64,000 nucleotides of DNA. Source: Planosporangium thailandense (GTDB lineage: Bacteria > Actinomycetota > Actinomycetes > Mycobacteriales > Micromonosporaceae). Positions 51,014-59,033 of this stretch are shown piece after piece; positions within the stretch are counted from its first letter, which is position 1, and each line of letters starts with the position of its first letter. The translations under genes were made by a program, and so were the position numbers. The notes under the pieces were generated by a model that had not been told where the DNA came from, made no database searches, and worked only from the letters and a program-made list of their open reading frames with translations. Where the stretch lies: assembly GCF_011947195.1 (NCBI RefSeq), contig NZ_JAATVY010000006.1, positions 62,001-126,000 of the forward strand. Reading direction: 5' to 3'.

Positions 51014-52488
51014 ACGCCGCGCCGACGACGAACGCCACGACGGCGGACACCGCCAGGACGGCGGACGTCTCCACGACGAGCGCGGACGTCTCCACGACGA
51101 GCGCGACCGTCGCCGCGCCGAGCACGGCCGTCGCCGCGACGGCCGGCGACGCGCCGATCACCGAGATCGCGGTCGCGCCGGTCGAGCCACGCCATCGCCT
51201 GCACCCGTTGACCCCGCTGCTGCGCGGCGTACACGTGCTGGCGATCGTCATCGGCATCTTCTCGTGGCAGGGCTACCAGCAGCTCGGTCCGCTGCGCTGG
51301 GCGCTCGGCTCGGCCGGGGTACTGGTCGTGGCGTCCGTGCTCGCGGCGGTCAGCTGGTACACGACGGGCTACCAGGTCCACGGGCGGGAGCTGCGGATCT
51401 CCGAAGGTCTGCTGTGGCGGCGGACCCGGGCGATCCCGCTGGAGCGGCTCCAGACCGTCGACGTGGTCCGTCCCCTGCTCGCCCGCCTGACCGGGGTGGC
51501 CGAGCTTCGCCTGGAGGTCATCGGCTCGTACCGGGCGGAGGCCCCGCTGGCCTACCTCAGCCTGCCGGTCGCGTCCCGGCTGCGCGAGCACCTGCTGTCG
51601 CTGGCCGGCGGGCGCGACGGCGCCACCGCGGGGCCGCCGGCCGAGCGGATCGTGCACCGGGTCCGCAACGGCCGGGTGCTGCTGGCGCAGCTGCTCACGC
51701 CGCACACCTGGTTCGTGCCGCTGGGACTCGTGGTGGCCGTGCTGCCCTACCGGAGCCAGCAGGGCTGGAACCTGGTCGCCGTCGGCAGCCTGCTCACCGC
51801 GGTCCTCGGCGTGGTGCAGGTGCCGCTACGCCGCATCGTCGACGACTGGCACTTCCACATCCGCGAGGACGAGGCGGGCCTGCGGTTGTACCACGGGCTG
51901 CTGAGCACCCGCAGCCAGACCGTGCCCCGCCCGCGCATCCAGGCGATCGGGGTGACCTGGCCGCTGATGTGGCGGCCGCTGGGCTGGCTACAGGCCCGGA
52001 TGGACGTCGCCGGATACGGCGCCTACGACCGGGAGGCCGGCAAGCACGCGAGCCTGCTGCTGCCGGTGGCCGACCTCCGGACCGCCCACCCGGTCCTCGG
52101 CGCGGTGCTCGGCGCCGAGCTGCTGGCCCCGCCGCTGGTTCCGGCGCCGCGCCGCGCCCGGTGGCTCGCCCCGTTGCGGTACCGGCTGCTGGCCGTGGGC
52201 CACGACCGCGAGCTGGTGTACGCCCGGGACGGCTGGCTGGTCCGCCGCCTCGTCATCGCCCCGCTGGCCCGGGCGCAGAGCGTACGGGTGGTGCAGGGGC
52301 CGATCCAACGGCTGCTCGGGCTCGCCGACGTCCACGTGGACACCGCCGGCCGGCTGCACGTCGTCGGCGAGCACCGGGACGTGGACGAGGCCTACGCGTT
52401 GGCGGCGACGCTCGCATCGGTGGCGCGCGCCGCCCGGGCCCGGGAGATGGGTGCCCACCACCGCTCCGCCAGCGCGGCGACGCCGTAG
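51010..52488 (+). CDS. bPH2 (YdbT-like) membrane protein, pair 1 large subunit
   Basis: A 492-residue protein. After a low-complexity Ala/Thr start (about 1–60, with a VSTTSAD repeat), there are pairs of membrane helices and three bPH2 domains: LLWRRTRAIPLERLQTVDVV, LLSTRSQTVPRPRIQAIGV and WLVRRLVIAPLARAQSVRVV. Each contains the characteristic 'PL.R.Q.V' turn. It probably forms a complex with the 165-residue partner. GTG 51010 overlaps that gene. The last 97 bp are antisense to the end of the PAP2 phosphatase gene. Confidence 0.9.
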   Translation: MNAAPTTNATTADTARTADVSTTSADVSTTSATVAAPSTAVAATAGDAPITEIAVAPVEPRHRLHPLTPLLRGVHVLAIVIGIFSWQGYQQLGPLRWALGSAGVLVVASVLAAVSWYTTGYQVHGRELRISEGLLWRRTRAIPLERLQTVDVVRPLLARLTGVAELRLEVIGSYRAEAPLAYLSLPVASRLREHLLSLAGGRDGATAGPPAERIVHRVRNGRVLLAQLLTPHTWFVPLGLVVAVLPYRSQQGWNLVAVGSLLTAVLGVVQVPLRRIVDDWHFHIREDEAGLRLYHGLLSTRSQTVPRPRIQAIGVTWPLMWRPLGWLQARMDVAGYGAYDREAGKHASLLLPVADLRTAHPVLGAVLGAELLAPPLVPAPRRARWLAPLRYRLLAVGHDRELVYARDGWLVRRLVIAPLARAQSVRVVQGPIQRLLGLADVHVDTAGRLHVVGEHRDVDEAYALAATLASVARAARAREMGAHHRSASAATP

Positions 52489-53399
52489 ACCACGCCGACG
52501 TAGGTCCAGCCCATGAGCACGTCAATCATGTAGTGCTCGCCGCTGTACACCAGCGTGAAGGTCATCGCGAGCGGGTACGCCAGCAGCAGCGGCCACCACC
52601 GGCGGCGCACCCGCGGCATGAAGAACACCACGACGAACAGCGCGAACGCCGTGTGCAGGGACGGCATCGCGGCGACGGGGTTGGACGAGTACTGGCCGGC
52701 GTTGATGACGTTGCCCGCGCCGTGCAGCCCGATGGCGTCCCAGGCGCGGGTGGAGCCCCTCGACACCGGGGCGATCAGCCCGTACCGCCCGGCCCACCAC
52801 GGTGGCGCGGCCGGGTACAGGAAGTAGGTCGCCAGGCCGGCGGCGGACAACAGGATCCAGCGGATCACGAACGCCGCCCACCGTGTCCGGTCACGCAGCC
52901 ACAGCACGACCGCGACGACCGGGGTGACCACGAAGTGCGAGAAGTACACCCAACTGGCCGCCACGTCCCACCAGTGGATTCGGTCGGGGTCGAAAAGGTG
53001 GTGCTGCAGCCACAGCGTCGGCACCACCCCGCCGGTCAGCCAGCCGAACATGCCGCGGTCCGCGGCGACCATCTCCATCGCGTGCGGCGTCACGCCCTGG
53101 TCGGCGAAGCCGCGCGACAGGTTGTAAATCTGTAACAGCAGGACGACTCCGACCCAGTCCCGACCGAACCGCACGTGGTCGCGCCAGGGCCGGTTGATGC
53201 CCCAGGCGACCGCGGCCAGCCACAGCCAGCCGAACGTCAGGATCGGATCGGTCATGGGCAGGCCGAGCAGGAGCCACCAGGCGGTGAAGCCGGCGGCCCA
53301 CAGCAGCATCGCCACGAGGCGGCGGCGTTTGTGCTGGGTGGAGGACCCGGATGCCCGGTCGTCGGGGGTGCGAGCCTCGGGACGGAACGTGAGCGTCAT
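52392..53399 (-). CDS. PAP2-family membrane phosphatase (AUR1-like)
   Basis: A 335-residue integral membrane protein with several helices and the PAP2 active site: RYGLIAPVSRG region, AMPSLHTAF (first His) and YSGEHYMIDVL (second His, Asp). The pattern resembles inositol-phosphorylceramide synthase/AUR1-type PAP2 proteins, which transfer or hydrolyse phospholipid head groups. The exact lipid is unknown. The 3' end overlaps the convergent bPH2 gene by 97 bp, a long overlap for this genome. Confidence 0.9.
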   Translation of the reverse strand: MTLTFRPEARTPDDRASGSSTQHKRRRLVAMLLWAAGFTAWWLLLGLPMTDPILTFGWLWLAAVAWGINRPWRDHVRFGRDWVGVVLLLQIYNLSRGFADQGVTPHAMEMVAADRGMFGWLTGGVVPTLWLQHHLFDPDRIHWWDVAASWVYFSHFVVTPVVAVVLWLRDRTRWAAFVIRWILLSAAGLATYFLYPAAPPWWAGRYGLIAPVSRGSTRAWDAIGLHGAGNVINAGQYSSNPVAAMPSLHTAFALFVVVFFMPRVRRRWWPLLLAYPLAMTFTLVYSGEHYMIDVLMGWTYVGVVYGVAALAERWWAPISRARAARATDASVAANA

Positions 53400-53602
53400 C
53401 GCCCACCAGGCTAATGGCGTCCTCCCGGGCGGTCACAGCAACTCCCGGTCTGGACCACCATGAGCCGGACAAATACCCTATGACTGAGATCCGAACATCC
53501 CACCCATCCTCAACCGATCGGGCCAGCTTTCGGCCCGGCGAGGGGTCGCCAAAGGTGGCGAACTCGTGGCATCGACCTGAGGCGACGGCTTACGCTGCCG
53601 GT

Positions 53603-54121
53603 ATGCGCCCGGATGACCAGACACCCGAGACCCTGTCGCCAGCCGGGGGCGCGGCAGCCCCCATCGACGGCCAGCCGGATCCCGCGGTCGGCCAGCGGCA
53701 CCTCAGCGGCGGATCCAACCGCGCGCTGGAGGCCACCGGAGGCTGGGTCGGCGCGGCCAGCCGGGTGCAGTTGACCGTCACGGACGCCGACACCGCACAG
53801 GCGGTGGGCTCCGGGGACGTTCCCGTGCTGGGCACCCCGCGCGTCCTCGCGCTGGTCGAAGCCGCGACCGTCGGCGCGACGGCCAACCGGCTGCCGCCCG
53901 GCGCGACGACCGTCGGCATCCGCGTCGAGCTGGACCACCGGGCGCCCACTCCGGTCGGGCGCACCGTCGTCGCCGAGGCCCGGTTGGCCAAGGCCGACGG
54001 CCGACGGCTGACGTTCGAGGTCATCGTGCGCGACGGCGACGCCGTGGTGGCCGACGGCCGGGTCGAGCGGATCCTCGTCGACCGGCACCGCTTCGTCGAG
54101 CGGGCCTTCGGCGAGGGATGA
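53603..54121 (+). CDS. Hotdog-fold thioesterase (FlK-like)
   Basis: A 172-residue protein. After a roughly 45-residue Pro/Gly-rich start, it shows a hotdog fold of the fluoroacetyl-CoA thioesterase-like family: VPVLGTPRVLALVEAATVGA, GIRVELDHRAPTPVGRTVVA and LTFEVIVRDGD. Such enzymes hydrolyse acyl-CoA esters. ATG 53603 is chosen, as the open frame upstream (from 53414) lies in the divergent promoter region. Its stop overlaps the next ATG by 4 bp, linking it to the metallo-hydrolase. Confidence 0.85.
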   Translation: MRPDDQTPETLSPAGGAAAPIDGQPDPAVGQRHLSGGSNRALEATGGWVGAASRVQLTVTDADTAQAVGSGDVPVLGTPRVLALVEAATVGATANRLPPGATTVGIRVELDHRAPTPVGRTVVAEARLAKADGRRLTFEVIVRDGDAVVADGRVERILVDRHRFVERAFGEG

Positions 54122-54945
54122 CCGCGTTCACCGAGGTGGCACGGGACGTGTACGTCCTGCGCTACCCCGTCCTCGACGTCAACGCCAGCCTCGTCGTCGG
54201 CGCCGACGCCGCGCTGCTGGTCGACACGCTGTCCACCGACGCGCAGGCGCGGGAGCTGCGGGAAGCGGTCCGGGCGGTGACGTCGTACCCGCTGACCGTG
54301 GTCAACACCCATCACCACTTCGACCACTGCTTCGGCAACGCCGTGCTCGCCGCCCCCGACCGACCGATCTGGGCGCATGAGGAGGCCGCCCGCCTGCTGG
54401 GCGAGGAGGCGGCACGGCTGCAACGGCAGTGGTACGCCGAATGGGTGACCGCCGACCCCGACCTCGCCGCCGGGCTCGCGGCGGTGACGGTTCGGCCGCC
54501 GGACCACCCGGTGCACCTCGAGGCGACCCTCGATCTCGGTGACCGGCAGGTGGTGCTGCGTCACCTCGGTCGCGGGCACAGCGCGGGTGACCTGGTCGTC
54601 CACGTCCCCGACGCCGACGTCATCATCGCCGGCGACCTGGTCGAGGAGGGCGCGCCGCCGAGCTTCGACGACGGGTTCCCGCTGGAGTGGCCGGAGACGC
54701 TCGTCAGGCTCCTGGAGCTCACGACCTCGGCGACCGTGGTCGTGCCCGGGCACGGCGCGACGGTCGGTCCCGCGTTCGTCCGGACCCAGCACGCCGACCT
54801 CACCACCCTCGAGTGGCTCATCCGCGACGGGCACACCGACGGCGCCACCGTCGACGAGGTGGTGACGCGCGCGCCGTTCGACCCGGACGCTACGCGCGTG
54901 GCCGTCCGCCGCGGCTACGCCGAGCTGTCGGGCCGGGTCACCTGA
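54118..54945 (+). CDS. Metallo-beta-lactamase-fold hydrolase
   Basis: A 275-residue MBL-fold enzyme. The zinc motif is HHHFDH (VNTHHHFDHCFGN), further ligands are in HLGRGHSAGDL and IIAGDLVEEG, and VVPGHGATVG supplies the last His. The substrate is not evident; glyoxalase II-like thioester hydrolysis would match the thioesterase gene it overlaps. ATG 54118 is coupled to the previous stop. Confidence 0.92.
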   Translation: MTAFTEVARDVYVLRYPVLDVNASLVVGADAALLVDTLSTDAQARELREAVRAVTSYPLTVVNTHHHFDHCFGNAVLAAPDRPIWAHEEAARLLGEEAARLQRQWYAEWVTADPDLAAGLAAVTVRPPDHPVHLEATLDLGDRQVVLRHLGRGHSAGDLVVHVPDADVIIAGDLVEEGAPPSFDDGFPLEWPETLVRLLELTTSATVVVPGHGATVGPAFVRTQHADLTTLEWLIRDGHTDGATVDEVVTRAPFDPDATRVAVRRGYAELSGRVT

Positions 54946-54959
54946 GTACGGGGTGACCG

Positions 54960-55466
54960 TCAGAGCTCCAGAACCCGGTCCAGGAACGCCCGGTACCGGC
55001 GGACCGCGACCCGCAACCGCTCGGTGTCGGCGTCGCCGGGCGCCCCGAGCTCGTCGCGCCGGGCGGCGACGATCGCCGCCAGTTGCTCGGTCGCTTCGGT
55101 GACGAGCGCCTCGGCGTCGCGTACGGCGGCGTTGGGATCGTCGACGAACCGTAGCTGCACCTGCCGCCACCTGCCCCGGAAGTCCTGCGCCGCGTCGTCC
55201 GACCACAGCCGCGCCGACCCGGCCGGCACGGCCGGCCGCTCAACAGGCGAGGTCGGCGCGGCCGGCGAGACCGGTGCGGCCGGCGAGACCGGTACGGCCG
55301 GCGAGGTCGGCGCGGCCGGCGAGGCTGGTGCGACCGGCACGACCGGTTCGGTGTCCTCGGCGTCGGCGGGGTCGCGCTCCCACCGGATCGACGCGTCGTC
55401 GTCTCCGGCGGTCCGCTGCGCGAGCGCCGTGTCAGCGCCAGCCGCGGGGTCAGACGTGCTCGACAT
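54960..55466 (-). CDS. Soluble member B of the paralogous helical family
   Basis: A 168-residue protein without a membrane segment. A Pro/Ala/Thr repeat (about 30–75) precedes the helical domain that begins RWRQVQLRFVDDPNAAV and ends VAVRRYRAFLDRVLEL, matching members at 41212 and 55478. The start is ATG 55466 with GAGGAG upstream; the longer frame to 55481 overlaps the previous gene. It is 11 bp downstream of member C, so the two are co-transcribed. Function unknown. Confidence 0.8.
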   Translation of the reverse strand: MSSTSDPAAGADTALAQRTAGDDDASIRWERDPADAEDTEPVVPVAPASPAAPTSPAVPVSPAAPVSPAAPTSPVERPAVPAGSARLWSDDAAQDFRGRWRQVQLRFVDDPNAAVRDAEALVTEATEQLAAIVAARRDELGAPGDADTERLRVAVRRYRAFLDRVLEL

Positions 55467-55477
55467 CGCTGCTCCTC

Positions 55478-56056
55478 TCACCGGACGGTCGGCGCGGCGG
55501 GACGACGCTCGGACGCCTGACCGGCCGAGGACCCGCCGAGCAGGTCGGCGAACAGTGCCCTGAAGTGCACCAGCGCCTGGCGCAGCCGCTCGGTGTCGAC
55601 CTCGCCGTCAGCGGTGCGCCGACCGACCTCACGGGCGTCCCGGTAGCGCTGAAGCGTCCGCGCGTGCTCGACCGACAGGTGGGCCGTCAGCTCGTCGAAA
55701 TCCCCGGTCGGGTAGCCGCGCTCGGCGATCAACCGGCTCAACAGCTTGTCGGCGGCGTCGACGGCCTCGACCGGCGTGTCCACGAACCGGGCCTGGATCT
55801 CCTCCCAGTCGGCCTCGTACCGGGCCCGGGACTCCTCCGACAGCGGACGCAGGTCGAGCTGGGCGTGCCGACGCACACGCTCCCGCAGCTCACGTTCGGC
55901 GGCCCGCCGGTCGTCGCGCTCGGCCACGAGGCGGTCGTACTCGGGCCCGAATTGGCTGCGCAGGGACCGGCGCCGCGCCGCCATCACCACACCGGCGGCG
56001 ACCAGCGCCACCGCTATCACCACAACGACGATCACGACTATCTGGACGGGTGACAT
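55478..56056 (-). CDS. Membrane-anchored member C of the paralogous helical family
   Basis: A 192-residue protein: one N-terminal membrane helix (residues 4–25), a basic coiled segment (about 28–60) and the shared helical domain (DWEEIQARFVDTPVEAV to RQALVHFRALFADLLGG). Family member A (41212) has the same membrane-anchored arrangement; member B next door has no anchor. ATG 56056 is nine bases after GAGGAGG. The open frame to 56707 is a shadow of the bPH2 gene. Function unknown, perhaps an envelope adaptor. Confidence 0.82.
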   Translation of the reverse strand: MSPVQIVVIVVVVIAVALVAAGVVMAARRRSLRSQFGPEYDRLVAERDDRRAAERELRERVRRHAQLDLRPLSEESRARYEADWEEIQARFVDTPVEAVDAADKLLSRLIAERGYPTGDFDELTAHLSVEHARTLQRYRDAREVGRRTADGEVDTERLRQALVHFRALFADLLGGSSAGQASERRPAAPTVR

Positions 56057-56191
56057 CCCCACTCGCCTCCTCTCACCCGTGGTATTCCCGCCGCCGCGAA
56101 ACCGCGAACATGCTAATCGATATCCATTGATCAACAGGGCATTCCGGGTGTCGCCCTGCCAGCCGTTGCCCGGACGTGCCATGGTCAGAAT

Positions 56192-56704
56192 GTGCAGCAC
56201 ACTTCGACGGATCGCACCGAGCCGGTCACCCTGCGGCCACCGCGCAACAGGGTCAGCCGCAAGGCCATCTGGTACTGGACGGTGCGGGCCCTCGGCGGCT
56301 GGCTGATCCTGGCGGTGATCGAAGTGATCTGGCTGGTCCGCAGCCGGGCCTCCGGCGCTCCGCTGGCCGCCCTGCTCGTGACCGCCGCCCTCGCCGTGAT
56401 CCACCTGGTCGTGATGCCGCGGTGGCGCTACCGGGTCCATCTCTGGGAGGCCACGCCGGAGGCCGTGTACACCCAGGCGGGCTGGTTCAACCAGGAGCGG
56501 CGGATCGCTCCCGTCTCCCGCATCCAGACCGTCGACAGCGAACGGGGCCCGTTGGAGCAGCTGTTCGGGCTGGCCAACGTCACGGTAACCACCGCGTCGG
56601 CGGCCGGCCCACTCAAAATCGACGGGCTCGACCACGCCACCGCGCAGCGACTCGTCGACGAGCTGACCACCAACACGCAGGCGACCAGGGGTGACGCGAC
56701 GTGA
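56192..56704 (+). CDS. bPH2 (YdbS-like) membrane protein, pair 2 small subunit
   Basis: A 170-residue protein with two membrane helices (about 30–75) and one bPH2 domain (AVYTQAGWFNQERRIAPVSR, GPLEQLFGLANVTVTT). It is paralogous to the protein at 50516 and has the same 4-bp overlap with a larger bPH2 gene. GTG 56192 is the predicted start; the ribosome-binding site is weak. Confidence 0.88.
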   Translation: MQHTSTDRTEPVTLRPPRNRVSRKAIWYWTVRALGGWLILAVIEVIWLVRSRASGAPLAALLVTAALAVIHLVVMPRWRYRVHLWEATPEAVYTQAGWFNQERRIAPVSRIQTVDSERGPLEQLFGLANVTVTTASAAGPLKIDGLDHATAQRLVDELTTNTQATRGDAT

Positions 56705-58338
56705 CATGGCACGGCGCGGGCGAGGATGCCGGCGGGACGTTGGCCGGGCCGCCGGTCCGGCCCGCCATCGACGTCGACCCGTCGTGGCGCCGGCTCAGCC
56801 GGCGGATGCTGCTGGTGCACCCGCTGCTGGAGCTGCCCCGTGCGCTGCCGGCGATCCTCGGCGTCTTCGTGGCCGGCAGTACCAGCGGGCACGACTGGTG
56901 GGGCCTGGTCAGCCTCGGCGCGGTCGTGGTCGGCGCCATGCTGCGCTGGTTCACCACCACCTACCGCATCACCCCCGACTACGTGCAGGTACGCCGTGGC
57001 CTGCTGCGGCGCCGGGAGCTGTCGGTCCCCCGCGACCGGGTCCGCACCGTCGACGTCACCGCGCACGCGGTGCACCGGGTCGTCGGGCTGACCCGGGTGA
57101 CCGTCGGCACCGGCCGTTCCGACCGCACGGACGAAGGGGTACACCTCGACGGGCTGACCGCTACGGAGGCGGCGCGGCTGCGCGAGGAGCTGCTGCACCG
57201 CCGGCCCCGGCCGGCGAGCGGACCGGTGCCGGGGGCGGCCGGCGCGGAAGCCGTCGCCGCCGCGGAGGCCGGCGGCGGAACGGAGGTCGGCGCCGCAGCG
57301 GAAGCCGTCGCACAGGCGCCGCCGGACACGGAGGTCGCGCTGGCGACCCTGCGGCCGGGCTGGATCCGCTACGGCCCGTTCACGCTGTCGGGCTTCGTCG
57401 CGATCGGCGTGGTCGCGGCGTTCGTGTCCCGCGCGATCAACGAGACGCACGTCGACCCCACCCGGTACGGGCCGCTGCGCACGCTCGCCGGCCACCTGTC
57501 GCGCGTGCCGCTCGGCCTCGCGGTCACCGAGGTGCTCGGCGCCTGCCTGCTGGTGGTGGCCGCGGCGTCGACGGCCGGGTACGTACTCGCGTTCTGGGGT
57601 TTTCGATTGACCCGGCACAGCGCCGGCACGCTGCACATCACGCGGGGGCTCGTCACCGCGCGGGCCACGACGATCGAGGAGCGGCGGCTGCGAGGCGTGG
57701 AGGTCAGCGAGCCGCTGTTGCTGCGGGCGGCGGGCGGTGCCCGCTGTATCGCCATCGCCACCGGCCTGCGGGTCGGCCGCGGGGCGGAGCGGGGCGGAAC
57801 CCTGCTGCTGCCGCCCGCCCCGCGTGCCGAGGCCGAGCGGGTGGCCGGCGAGGTCCTGCACGCCGCGGAGCCGGTGACCGCGCCGCTGACCGGGCACGGC
57901 CCGCGCGCCGGGCGCCGCCGGTACACTCGCGCGCTCGGCGCGGCGGCGCTCGCCGTGGCGGTGCCGGTCGCCGGGTCGTGGTGGGCCGCGTGGCCGGCGT
58001 GGACCTGGCAGGTCGCGCTGCTCGCGCTGCCGGTGGCCGGGCTCGTGGCGTACGACCGGACCGGCAGCCTCGGTCACGCGCTGGTCGGTGGCCGGCTGGT
58101 CACCCGGCAGGGTTCGCTGGTACGGCGCCGCTGCGCACTGGACTGCGACGGGATCATCGGCTGGAACGTCAGGCAGTCGTTCTTCCAGCGCCGGGCGGGC
58201 CTGGCGACGCTCACGGCGACCACCGCCGCCGGGCACCAGCGCTACGAGGTGCCCGATGTGGACGTACACGAGGCGCTGCGGCTGGCCGATCGGGCCACCC
58301 CCGGCCTGCTGACGCCCTTCCTGACGACCTCAGCATGA
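56701..58338 (+). CDS. bPH2 (YdbT-like) membrane protein, pair 2 large subunit
   Basis: A 545-residue protein with three bPH2 units and intervening membrane pairs: LLRRRELSVPRDRVRTVDVT, LVTARATTIEERRLRGVEVS and RRCALDCDGIIGWNVRQSFF. An Ala/Glu-rich insert (about 178–210) separates the first two. GTG 56701 overlaps the small-subunit stop. The arrangement matches the pair at 50516–52488, so the pair was duplicated long ago or acquired twice. Confidence 0.88.
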   Translation: MTWHGAGEDAGGTLAGPPVRPAIDVDPSWRRLSRRMLLVHPLLELPRALPAILGVFVAGSTSGHDWWGLVSLGAVVVGAMLRWFTTTYRITPDYVQVRRGLLRRRELSVPRDRVRTVDVTAHAVHRVVGLTRVTVGTGRSDRTDEGVHLDGLTATEAARLREELLHRRPRPASGPVPGAAGAEAVAAAEAGGGTEVGAAAEAVAQAPPDTEVALATLRPGWIRYGPFTLSGFVAIGVVAAFVSRAINETHVDPTRYGPLRTLAGHLSRVPLGLAVTEVLGACLLVVAAASTAGYVLAFWGFRLTRHSAGTLHITRGLVTARATTIEERRLRGVEVSEPLLLRAAGGARCIAIATGLRVGRGAERGGTLLLPPAPRAEAERVAGEVLHAAEPVTAPLTGHGPRAGRRRYTRALGAAALAVAVPVAGSWWAAWPAWTWQVALLALPVAGLVAYDRTGSLGHALVGGRLVTRQGSLVRRRCALDCDGIIGWNVRQSFFQRRAGLATLTATTAAGHQRYEVPDVDVHEALRLADRATPGLLTPFLTTSA

Positions 58339-58356
58339 TCGCGGGGCGCGTCGCCG

Positions 58357-58950
58357 TCAGCGGACCTGCACGCCGAGCGCCTGGGCGAGCACCACGGCCT
58401 GGGCCGCATCGATGATCGCGCCGGCCAGGCCGACCTCGCCGGGCTCGAACGCGGACAGGTCACTGCCCCGCAGGTCGCAGCGCCGGAAAGTGGCGCCGCG
58501 AAGCTGCGCGCCGGAGAGGTCCACGTTGGTGAAGGCGGCGTCCTCGCAGTTGGCGCCGGTGAGGTCGATCTCCCGCATGCGCGTCCCCTCAACCGTGGCA
58601 TCGCGCAGGTCGGCGCCGGACAGCCCGACGAACGACCAGTCGCCGCCGATCACCCGCAGGGGGCGCAGCGCCGATTTGTGGAAGGTGCTGCCGGTCAGCT
58701 TGCAGCCGACGAACTCGGCGTCGAAGAGATTGCAGCGTTCGAAGGTGCAGCCGACGAACGCCGAGGAGGCGTGCCGGGAGGTGTTGAACCGCACGTCGAC
58801 GAAGGCGCAGTCGGTGAAGACGACGCCCTGGGTCTGCGCTTCGGTCAGGTCAACCTGGGAGAACGTGCACCTGGTATAGGCGCGGTCGGCGAGCTCTTCG
58901 CCGTACCAGTCCTCGTCGTCGAACGACGCGTCCTCGATCAGTTCGGCCAC
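58357..58950 (-). CDS. Pentapeptide repeat protein
   Basis: A 197-residue protein made mostly of A(D/N)LXX-type pentapeptides (FEPGEV, DLSGAQLRGATFRRCDLRGS, NCEDAAFTNVDL), which fold into a right-handed quadrilateral beta-helix. Some members mimic DNA and protect gyrase; that is not shown here. The open frame runs to 59034 through the palindrome at 58971, so that start is unlikely. GTG 58950 after AAGGGGCGGG is preferred; ATG 58971 is the alternative. Confidence 0.88.
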   Translation of the reverse strand: MAELIEDASFDDEDWYGEELADRAYTRCTFSQVDLTEAQTQGVVFTDCAFVDVRFNTSRHASSAFVGCTFERCNLFDAEFVGCKLTGSTFHKSALRPLRVIGGDWSFVGLSGADLRDATVEGTRMREIDLTGANCEDAAFTNVDLSGAQLRGATFRRCDLRGSDLSAFEPGEVGLAGAIIDAAQAVVLAQALGVQVR

Positions 58951-58970
58951 GCCACCCCGCCCCTTCCCCA

Positions 58971-59020
58971 TGATCGCGGAAACTTTTCCGTGTCCCGGCA
59001 CAGAAGAGTTTCCGCGATCA
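58971..59020. repeat. GATC-ended 22-bp palindrome, copy 3
   Basis: Arms 58971–58992 and 58999–59020 pair with two mismatches around TCCCGG. It lies between asnB and the pentapeptide gene on the minus strand, 13 bp after the asnB stop, so it is well placed as a terminator. Confidence 0.82.
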
Positions 59021-59033
59021 CGAGGGGAGACCA

